Below, piece by piece: positions 16,930 through 23,076 of a stretch of DNA of 46,952 nt (positions within the stretch are counted from its first letter, which is position 1; each line of letters starts with the position of its first letter). The DNA is taken from contig NZ_RDQG01000034.1 of NCBI RefSeq assembly GCF_003697815.1, forward strand, positions 1 through 46,952, read 5' to 3'. The stretch is from Halalkalicoccus subterraneus. GTDB lineage: Archaea > Halobacteriota > Halobacteria > Halobacteriales > Halalkalicoccaceae. The position numbers were made by a program, and so were the translations under genes. The notes beneath the pieces were generated by a model. That model had not been told where the DNA came from. It was given only the letters and a program-made list of their open reading frames with translations, and searched no databases.

Positions 16930-17120
16930 GTCGCGCCCTCGCTGATCGTCCCGACGATCGCGTTCGTAAGCTCCCCGATCGCCGTCCCGCCGTCCGGGGC
17001 CTCAACGACCACGTCGATCCCCTCCTTCCGAAGGGGATCGGCGATCACCGTCCCCATGAACGACGAGTCGTCCACGACCACCGCCCGTGGGATGCCCCGC
17101 TCCGCTGGTTGCGTGCTCAT
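16926..17120 (-). pseudogene. cheB: cheB remnant: internal deletion joining receiver start to protein end
   Basis: 64 codons. Residues 12-44 (RAVVVDDSSFMGTVIADPL and on through VVVEAPDGG) are the first strands and helices of a CheB-type receiver. They then join directly to IGELTNAIVGTISEGAT, which resembles the end of the CheB methylesterase domain. The phosphoacceptor Asp and the entire esterase domain are missing, about 270-290 codons. The junction is in frame, and the TGA still overlaps the cheA ATG. A GTG at 17135 could extend the start by five residues. The N-terminal assignment is firm; the C-terminal match is from memory of the family. Confidence 0.72.
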
Positions 17121-17351
17121 GAGGCTCGTTGTCACAAATACATGCGTTACAAATCATAAGTCTTCGCTGATGATACTCGGAACTGATAATCGGGGGAGGA
17201 CCGAACCGGATATCTCATAGAGAGGAGATATGTTTTCTGATGGTACTGGTGTGTCATACCCCCAGAAGCGTCGGCGGATCCCGCGAAAACGGATCATCGT
17301 TTTCGATCCGACCGCCACCGACACGCAGGGGTGCGATCGGTCACGATCCGA

Positions 17352-17729
17352 TCAGATCACCTCGTACAGATCCCCGAGCGCGCTCACGCCGAGCCCATCA
17401 GGAACCTCGATCGGCGGTCGATTCGCCGATCCGGCCGACAGCGCCTCGAAGCGGGCGTCGATCGCCGCCTCGAACCGTTGGCCTACAATCGCCCGCTCGA
17501 CCCGGCGAACGGTGGCTTCGACTCCATCCCCGAGTTCGATCGCCCGCTGATACCGGGTTGCGCCCTCGCCGGGCGGACTGACGGTGGCGGGATCGAACAG
17601 GACGACGCTCGCCTCCGATCCCGGTCGCGGCCACTTCGTTTCACGCCGACAGACCAGCGGTGACAGTGCGACCCGATAGCGGGCCGCAAGCGCTCGATTC
17701 CTCGTCACGAGCCACACGTCGGAACTCAT
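17352..17729 (-). CDS. Small receiver-like protein upstream of the che operon, function unknown
   Basis: 125 residues, not firmly recognised. The N-terminal third (VWLVTRNRALAARYRVALSP and later ASVVLFDPAT) resembles the first strand, helix and a later strand of a receiver, but the usual acidic pair and the phosphoacceptor Asp context are absent. The second half (VRRVERAIVGQRFEAAIDARFEAL as an amphipathic helix) is reminiscent of a HalX-type helical tail. It could be a decayed or non-phosphorylated receiver/HalX protein. It lies 217 bp upstream of the che operon, same strand, with its own AT-rich promoter region at about 17790-17840. Confidence 0.6.
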   Translation of the reverse strand: MSSDVWLVTRNRALAARYRVALSPLVCRRETKWPRPGSEASVVLFDPATVSPPGEGATRYQRAIELGDGVEATVRRVERAIVGQRFEAAIDARFEALSAGSANRPPIEVPDGLGVSALGDLYEVI

Positions 17730-17858
17730 CCCCTCCTCCGGGGTTCCGCCCGATCTCCGCGTCGGTCCCGACTCCGGTTTCGGTAGATGCAGATAACAAA
17801 CACGTTAACTACAATACACTATTGGCATATATAAAAATTGCTGTACTCTGACAGGTGT

Positions 17859-18581
17859 TCAGAACACGTCCTCGTCGCCCATCAGGGAGAACCCGCTTGC
17901 ACGATCGTGGACGGTGATTCCGCCCTCGCCGATGTCGATGGGGAAGATGTCCGTCTTGATCGGGCGCTTTCGCATCTTCGCGACCCAGACGTATCGGTTG
18001 ACGCCCGAATCGGTCGGGGCCTGAATCAGGGAGATGTTACCGTCGGTGAGGAAGTGTTCGAGACCGACCTCGTGGCCCGGAAACCGGGATCCCTGCTCGG
18101 CGACGAACAGCGTCGTCAGCCCGTTTTCCTTGAGGATGTCCGAGAGTTTCAGCAGGTAGGTCCGCTTTTCGCGCTCGGTCTCGAAGAACAGCGACAGCAT
18201 CGTCAGCGAATCGACGACCAGCCGGTCGTACTGCGTGCGCTCGAACTCCGCGAGCAGTTCCTCGAGGGTCGTCGAAAACGACTGCTCGCGGAGGAGGAGT
18301 CCCTTGTCGTAGACGGCGATGTCGCCGTTTTCGACGAACGATCCCCACTCGTCGAAGCCGAGCGATTCGGCAGCCTCGCGGATATCCGATTCGTCCTCCT
18401 CGAAGGTCAAATAGACCCCCGGTTCGTCGAACTCCTGTACGCCGTTGTAGAGATACTGGATACCAAGGATCGTCTTTCCGGTCCCCGGATTGCCGCTGAC
18501 GAGCACCGTCGAATCGCGGACCAACCCCCCACCGAGCACCGTATCCAAGCCAGCAATCCCCGTTGCAGCGAGTTCAACCAT
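17859..18581 (-). CDS. KaiC-like RecA-superfamily ATPase
   Basis: 240-residue single-domain KaiC/RadA-like ATPase. The N-terminal GIAGLDTVLGGGLVRDSTVLV motif is the usual KaiC entry (I mark it by GIAGLD and GGGL). Walker A is GNPGTGKT at residues 30-37, followed by the paired acidic TFEEDE near 80, and Walker B-like RLVVDSLTML near 140. The C-terminal region has the MRKRPIKTD and DIGEGGITV pattern. Such proteins in haloarchaea act in signalling and transcription control rather than a classic clock. It diverges from an HTR-like gene and sits beside the taxis island. Both starts look leaderless. Confidence 0.85.
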   Translation of the reverse strand: MVELAATGIAGLDTVLGGGLVRDSTVLVSGNPGTGKTILGIQYLYNGVQEFDEPGVYLTFEEDESDIREAAESLGFDEWGSFVENGDIAVYDKGLLLREQSFSTTLEELLAEFERTQYDRLVVDSLTMLSLFFETEREKRTYLLKLSDILKENGLTTLFVAEQGSRFPGHEVGLEHFLTDGNISLIQAPTDSGVNRYVWVAKMRKRPIKTDIFPIDIGEGGITVHDRASGFSLMGDEDVF

Positions 18582-18713
18582 ATCGTCGCTACGTTCGAGG
18601 GTGTTTTAACCGTATTTATTGATATATGAAAATATTAGTATTTGACTATTTATAGCTAGTTTTTCTCTATAAAAAAATGCAAGCTATATACGAATAGTCG
18701 ACCACCACGTAGT
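18582..18713. promoter_or_regulatory. Divergent AT-rich promoter region with two leaderless-type spacings
   Basis: On the plus strand TATATA at 18685-18690 lies 24-29 bp before the ATG at 18714, the spacing expected for a leaderless transcript. On the minus strand TTAAAAC at about 18603-18609 is about 25 bp from the start at 18581. The region between is strongly AT-rich, with several ATATA and TATTTAT runs. Confidence 0.55.
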
Positions 18714-19328
18714 ATGAGCGTTCCAGGACGGGTGGGGGAGCTCGTCGACTCGGCTCCGGATGGCAGCTCGTTTCTGCTCTCCGGGCCGGCGATGACCGGG
18801 AAGTACGAGCTGCTCGTCGGGCTGCTCGCAGGAGCCGACGCGCTCGCGGTGGCGACCGATACGGACGCGGCGACGATCCGCGAGGACTATCGCGCTCAGG
18901 ACGGCACCGGCACCCTCTCGGTCGTCGATTGTGCGAGCCGTCCTCGGGGTGTCGAAACTGCCGACGCGGAGGGCGTTCGGTACGTCTCGGGGCCGGGAAA
19001 CCTGACGCGGATCGGGACTGCCTTTACCGATCTCCTCGATCGCCGTTCCGAGACGGTCGGTCGAGTCGGCCTGCATTCGGTTTCGCCGCTGTTGATCTAC
19101 TCCAAACTCCGGTCGGTCTACCGGTTCCTGCAGGTGTTCACCGGACAGGTCCGGAGTGCGGGGTGGGCGTGTTTCGCGACGTTCGACCCGACCATGCACG
19201 ACGAACGAACGACGAATACCGTCCTCGATCCCTTTGACGTCCGGATCGAGACTCGAGAGAACGAGGGCAGGCGTGAGGCTCGGATCACGGGTCTCGGGCC
19301 CGAATCGAGCGACTGGCTCGCGTTTTAG
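18714..19328 (+). CDS. HTR-like / KaiC-related protein with degenerate P-loop
   Basis: 204 residues with the fold signature of the RecA/KaiC group but poor catalytic motifs. The P-loop reads SGPAMTGKY (K30), where the usual Ser/Thr after Lys is Tyr. The Walker B position (about 117-122, GRVGLHSVSPLL) lacks the acidic residue. The central RSVYRFLQVFTGQVRSAG helix and later FATFDPTMHDE match what is commonly annotated in haloarchaea as HTR-like protein. It probably binds a partner or nucleotide without hydrolysis. It is divergent from a canonical KaiC-like gene, so the two may work as an active/inactive pair, which is inference. Confidence 0.75.
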   Translation: MSVPGRVGELVDSAPDGSSFLLSGPAMTGKYELLVGLLAGADALAVATDTDAATIREDYRAQDGTGTLSVVDCASRPRGVETADAEGVRYVSGPGNLTRIGTAFTDLLDRRSETVGRVGLHSVSPLLIYSKLRSVYRFLQVFTGQVRSAGWACFATFDPTMHDERTTNTVLDPFDVRIETRENEGRREARITGLGPESSDWLAF

Positions 19329-19336
19329 GTCCCGGC

Positions 19337-20209
19337 TTACCGGGCGCGCGCGGTGACGAGGATTCCCGTGAGAACGACGATACCACCGAAAACGGTCGCC
19401 GTTCCCGGCACCTCCGCGAGCAGGAACAGTGCGAGGAGGGACGCACCGACGGGCTCGCCGAGCAGCGAGACGCTCACCACGCTCGAATCGACGTGAGCCA
19501 GCGCCCAGTTCACCACCGTGTGGCCGAACACGCCGGGCCCGACCGCCATCGCGAGGAAGAGCATCCACTCGCGGGGCGGATACCCGAGTAGGGGGTCGCC
19601 GCCCGCCAACGCGATCGTGAGCAGGGTGAGCGTACAGCTCCCGTAGACGACGCTGACGTAGGGCAACAGGGCGATCCGCTGGCGCAGCGACCGGCCCGCG
19701 AGCACGTAGCCGGCGGCCATGACGCCGCCGATCAGCGCGAGGGCGTTCCCATAGAGGGCGGTACCCGCGAAGACCGAGTCGGCCAGCAGATCACCGACGG
19801 ACATCACGGCCGCACCCGCGAGCGCGAGGGCGATCCCGCCCACAGTCCGAACGGTGATCCGCTCGTCGAGCAGCAGGTACGCGCCGATCGCGACGAAGAC
19901 GGGCTGGGTCTGGACCAGAGTGACGGAAGCGGCGACGCTCGTCCAGTTCAGGCTCTCGAACCACGCCGCGAAGTGGACCGCAAGCGCCACGCCCGTGACG
20001 ATCGCCACGCCCGCGTCGCCGAGCGAAAGCGCCCGAAAATCGCCCCGGTTTCGCAGCAGTGCGACCGGCGCGAGAAGGAGCAGGGTAAACAGAACGCGAT
20101 AGAAGGCGACGACGACGCTCGGGGCCGCGCTCCAGCGTACGAGGATCGCGCTCGTGCTCAACGCGAGGATCGACACCGCGAGCGCGCCCGCCGGCGAGAT
20201 CCGAGCCAC
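19337..20209 (-). CDS. DMT-superfamily transporter (EamA family)
   Basis: 290-residue integral membrane protein with about ten helices in two EamA halves of five. Typical elements are the N-terminal WSAAPSVVVAFYRVLF helix, the FAAWFESLNWTSVAASVTLVQTQPV region of the first half (marked here by FAAWFESL and LVQTQP) and the second-half ending with DSSVVSVSLLGEPVGASLLA. Members export amino acids or other small metabolites; the substrate cannot be inferred. It is convergent with the HTR-like gene, with 8 bp between the stops, and no operon partner is apparent. Confidence 0.9.
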   Translation of the reverse strand: MARISPAGALAVSILALSTSAILVRWSAAPSVVVAFYRVLFTLLLLAPVALLRNRGDFRALSLGDAGVAIVTGVALAVHFAAWFESLNWTSVAASVTLVQTQPVFVAIGAYLLLDERITVRTVGGIALALAGAAVMSVGDLLADSVFAGTALYGNALALIGGVMAAGYVLAGRSLRQRIALLPYVSVVYGSCTLTLLTIALAGGDPLLGYPPREWMLFLAMAVGPGVFGHTVVNWALAHVDSSVVSVSLLGEPVGASLLALFLLAEVPGTATVFGGIVVLTGILVTARAR

Positions 20210-20233
20210 GGAGGAGGGTTGCCCGGCGGGCGC

Positions 20234-20580
20234 TTATATCGTCCGTTGTGTGGTCGGTTCGGACTCAGACACCCTGTCCCGAGAGCCAGCGTTCAGACGC
20301 GATTCGAACCCCATCACCTCATGCATCCGCCACTGGACGAGCGAGACGAAGATTTGCACGACCGGGAGCGCCGCCAGGAGCCACACACGGTCGGCGGACC
20401 GTACAGTGCGATCCAAAGACGGTGACGCCAGCCATACTCTGGAGCATCGAGACGGCAGCGTAGTCGTCCACAACCCACCTGCGCGGGAGGTTCCTCCTCA
20501 CTGTAGAGGCCGTTGAGAAACGCCCCGACGCCGCCGACGGCCAGTACGAGCGCGATGAACACGGTAGCGACCTCAATCAT
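20234..20580 (-). pseudogene. Small membrane protein, apparently frameshifted twice
   Basis: Starting at the ATG at 20580, the first frame gives a good membrane helix (EVATVFIALVLAVGGVGAFL and LYSEEEPPAQ), then turns into Arg/Cys-rich nonsense. A second frame then reads DDYAAVSMLQSMAGVTVF. A third gives DRVWLLAALPVVQIFVSLVQ with WRMHEVMGFE, a second membrane helix, and ends at about 20234. Joined, these make a plausible two-helix protein of about 100 residues. At least two single-base indels are implied. No homologue was recognised, so sequencing error or chance cannot be excluded. Confidence 0.4.
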
Positions 20581-20683
20581 GTACCTGATGTTTTTTATTT
20601 ACTACATTTATAATATATCATCTACGGTAATCGCCACGGTAGTGGACGGAACCGATTAGATCCGCCCGCGCGACTCTCAGACC
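20581..20683. promoter_or_regulatory. AT-rich divergent promoter region
   Basis: A T-rich stretch (GTTTTTTATTT) followed by ATTTATAATATAT at about 20605-20617 is the likely TATA region for the plus-strand gene at 20684, giving a leader of roughly 40-50 nt. The same AT-rich block could serve the broken minus-strand gene that starts at 20580. Confidence 0.4.
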
Positions 20684-21097
20684 GTGAACGACCTCGAACC
20701 CCGCGTCCGCGATCATCTACTCACAACTCACTTCGAAACGTTCGAGCGAACCATCGACTGTGCCGACGCCGTCGCGGAGTCGCTTGACGGGCCGGCAACC
20801 CGCCGCGAGGAGATCGTCATCCCCTTGCGGGCGGCGCTGGATCGCGCCGGTATCCTCGAAACCTATCCTACCCTGCTCACGAGTGCCGTCGATGCCCTCG
20901 GGGAGTCGCTTCCCGCGGCGCCGGTCGCCGCCCCGCCGTACGTGACGATCACCGGCACCGGGCCGGTACTGCGCGCGTCGGTTTCGACGGGTAGGCTCGT
21001 GATCCGGCTGGCCGTCTTCGCCGTCGAACGCGATCCGAAACGCTACGTGCGGACCGGCGACGTTCCTGAAGGAATCCTCGTCGTCGAACGGCGCTAA
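20684..21097 (+). CDS. Conserved-looking haloarchaeal protein of unknown function
   Basis: 137 residues, starting at GTG. Two helical stretches (LEPRVRDHLLTTHFETFERT and LRAALDRAGILETYP) are followed by a beta-rich C-terminal half (PYVTITGTGPVLRASVSTGRL as strands, marked by PYVTITGTGP). Acidic and soluble, no membrane helix, no cysteine pair, no catalytic motif I recognise. Its stop codon shares 4 nt with the stop of the convergent SRPBCC gene. Codon use resembles the neighbours, so it is likely a real core gene. Confidence 0.7.
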   Translation: MNDLEPRVRDHLLTTHFETFERTIDCADAVAESLDGPATRREEIVIPLRAALDRAGILETYPTLLTSAVDALGESLPAAPVAAPPYVTITGTGPVLRASVSTGRLVIRLAVFAVERDPKRYVRTGDVPEGILVVERR

Positions 21098-21567
21098 CCC
21101 TCTAGGAGCTCCTTCGTCTTCCGGTGGCGATACCGGAACATGGGTTCGAAGCCGACGACCGCGAGCGGGGAGGTAGCTCGCACCGGATCGGGCAGCTCGT
21201 AGTGGACCGTGTCCCGTATCCTCGTCCCCTCACCCTCGCGGCGGAACTGGTGGACGTGGACCCAGCGGGCGAAGGGCCCACCGCGCATCTCGTCCTTGAA
21301 CAGACCGCGCTCGTCGCTGCTGGTTCGCTCGGTGATCACCGAGGTCCACGAGTCGCCGGGGAGGCCGAGGGGACTCAATCGCATATCGATCTCCGATCCC
21401 GCTTCGAGAACTGCGGGATCGCGCTCGCCGTCCGGGCCCCTGACTTCCTGAACCGAAAGTCCCATCCAGCCGGGTGTGAGGGCTTCGAGACTGTCGATTC
21501 GCGAGTGAAACTTCCAGACGTCTTCCAGCGGCGCGTCGACGTACGTCTCGCGCTCGTAGGTCGCCAT
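21094..21567 (-). CDS. SRPBCC (START/Bet v1-like) family protein
   Basis: 157-residue soluble protein with the helix-grip fold pattern. The N-terminal strand YERETYVDAPLEDVWKFHSRI, marked by VDAPLEDVW, is the usual opening of polyketide-cyclase/dehydrase-like members, with RWVHVHQFRREGEGTRI and DTVHYELP strands and a C-terminal helix ending RYRHRKTKELLEG. Such proteins bind hydrophobic ligands or assist cyclisation; the ligand here is unknown. It is a single gene convergent with the hypothetical at 20684. Confidence 0.85.
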   Translation of the reverse strand: MATYERETYVDAPLEDVWKFHSRIDSLEALTPGWMGLSVQEVRGPDGERDPAVLEAGSEIDMRLSPLGLPGDSWTSVITERTSSDERGLFKDEMRGGPFARWVHVHQFRREGEGTRIRDTVHYELPDPVRATSPLAVVGFEPMFRYRHRKTKELLEG

Positions 21568-21604
21568 GGTGGGGATACGAACCGACCCCGTAAAACTATG
21601 CGAG

Positions 21605-22033
21605 CTACTTGAGTCGCTCTTGGAGGAAGGAGGGGTGGGCGGCGGTCACGCCCTCGACCGAGAGGATTTCATTGCGTATGATATCGCCGACCTCGTTGCC
21701 GTCGGTCGCACGGATCTCGGCCATCAGCATATGGTCGCCCGACGAGGAGTACAGCGCCTCGACCTCCTCGATCTCGCCGAGCGTGCGTGTCGCCTCGACG
21801 TAGCGCTCGCTCTCGACGTCGATCCCCACGAGCGCGATCGAACGCCCCGAGAGCTTCTTCGGATCCACGTCCGCGGAGTAACCCACGATCACGCCGTCGG
21901 TCTCTAGCTGGTCGATGTACTTCCGTACCGTCGGTTTCGAGACCCCCGCGCGGCGTGCGATCTCCGCGTACGACGCTTGCGCGTCCTCCTCGAGGACGGC
22001 GAGGATCCTGTCCGATGTCGAATTGGTCGCCAC
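21605..22033 (-). CDS. Lrp/AsnC-family transcriptional regulator
   Basis: 142 residues from a GTG start at 22033, chosen because VATNSTSDRILAVLEED is a normal Lrp opening; a longer in-frame start upstream would add a basic tail unlike the family. Helix-turn-helix at about residues 18-45 (SYAEIARRAGVSKPTVRKY), then a RAM ligand-sensing domain (SIALVGIDVESERYVEATR, later GDHMLMAEIRATDG). It lies just downstream of porA-porB on the same strand, with a 103-bp gap, so control of 2-oxoacid or amino-acid metabolism is plausible. Confidence 0.9.
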   Translation of the reverse strand: MATNSTSDRILAVLEEDAQASYAEIARRAGVSKPTVRKYIDQLETDGVIVGYSADVDPKKLSGRSIALVGIDVESERYVEATRTLGEIEEVEALYSSSGDHMLMAEIRATDGNEVGDIIRNEILSVEGVTAAHPSFLQERLK

Positions 22034-22136
22034 ATCCCTTCTTTTGCGTCGGAGAAAAAATACCTTGCGAACCGGAAAGCGGTTTGTCTGACGGGCGAAC
22101 GACAGTCCCACGAACTGAAACCGGCGGATCGGTGCG

Positions 22137-23072
22137 TTACTTGTGCCGGTCGAGCAGGTCGTAGCTGCGCTCCCACTCGTAGTCGTCGTCGAAGTACCGC
22201 TCCGCGAGCGGCTCCTCGGGCATCTCGCCGAGCGACTGCTTTTCCTCCTGGTAGGACGGGCGGTCCTCATCGACGTAGAACCGACCCGTGAGGACGGTCC
22301 CGTCCTTGAGGACGTTCTCGGCCTCGTACATCATGTCCTGGGCCTCACCGCGGTCGTTGATGTCGAAGTCGTAGTCGTCGGACTCCTGGACGTCGACGTA
22401 CGGGACGTACTGTTTCGCGTCCTTGTTCCAGGTCGGACACTGGGTCAGGAAGTCGACGTGGGCGAACCCGTCGTGCTCCATGGCCTCCTTGAGGATCTCC
22501 TTGGCCTGATTGGGGTTGACCGCCGCGGTCCGGGCGATGTAGCTCGCACCGGAGGTCAGCGACAGCGAGAGGGGTCGGATGGGGTCCTTCGCCGAGCCGG
22601 AGGGCTGGGTTTTCGACTTGTGGCCTTTCGGGCTGGTCGGCGAGGTCTGGCCCTTCGTCAGGCCGAAGATCTCGTTGTTGAACACGATATACGTCATATC
22701 GTGGTTCTCCCGGGCGGTGTGCATGAAGTGGTTCCCGCCGATCCCGTAGCCGTCACCGTCGCCGCCGGCGGCGATCACTTCGAGACCGGGGTTCGCGAGC
22801 TTCGCGGCCCGGGCGACGGGCAGCGACCGGCCGTGAATGGTGTGAAAGCCGTAGGCGTCGAGGTAGCTGTTGAGCTTGCCTGAACAGCCGATCCCCGTCA
22901 CGAGCAGCGTCTCCTCTGGGGTGCGGCCCACTTCGGGTAGGGCCTGTTTCAGCGATTTGAGCACGCCGAAGTCGCCACAGCCCGGACACCACGTCGGCTG
23001 GGGCTCGATGCCCGGCGTGAACTCCTCGCGGTCGATCTCTCGCTCCTCTCCGATTGCGTTGAATGCACTCAT
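22137..23072 (-). CDS. porB: Pyruvate:ferredoxin oxidoreductase beta subunit
   Basis: 311-residue thiamine-diphosphate-binding subunit. WCPGCGDFGVLKSL near residue 28, GIGCSGKLNSYLDAYGFHTIHGR (marked by GIGCSGK and HTIHGR) and the TPP motif GGDGDGYGIGGNHFMH with FNNEIFGLTKGQTSPTSPKG are all present. The opening MSAFNAIGE, the length and the SLPVARAAKLANPG stretch fit the haloarchaeal pyruvate enzyme rather than the shorter (~286 residue) 2-oxoglutarate enzyme; this is from memory. It catalyses CoA-dependent oxidation of pyruvate with ferredoxin as acceptor. Four bases separate it from porA. Confidence 0.9.
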   Translation of the reverse strand: MSAFNAIGEEREIDREEFTPGIEPQPTWCPGCGDFGVLKSLKQALPEVGRTPEETLLVTGIGCSGKLNSYLDAYGFHTIHGRSLPVARAAKLANPGLEVIAAGGDGDGYGIGGNHFMHTARENHDMTYIVFNNEIFGLTKGQTSPTSPKGHKSKTQPSGSAKDPIRPLSLSLTSGASYIARTAAVNPNQAKEILKEAMEHDGFAHVDFLTQCPTWNKDAKQYVPYVDVQESDDYDFDINDRGEAQDMMYEAENVLKDGTVLTGRFYVDEDRPSYQEEKQSLGEMPEEPLAERYFDDDYEWERSYDLLDRHK

Positions 23073-23076
23073 TGTA

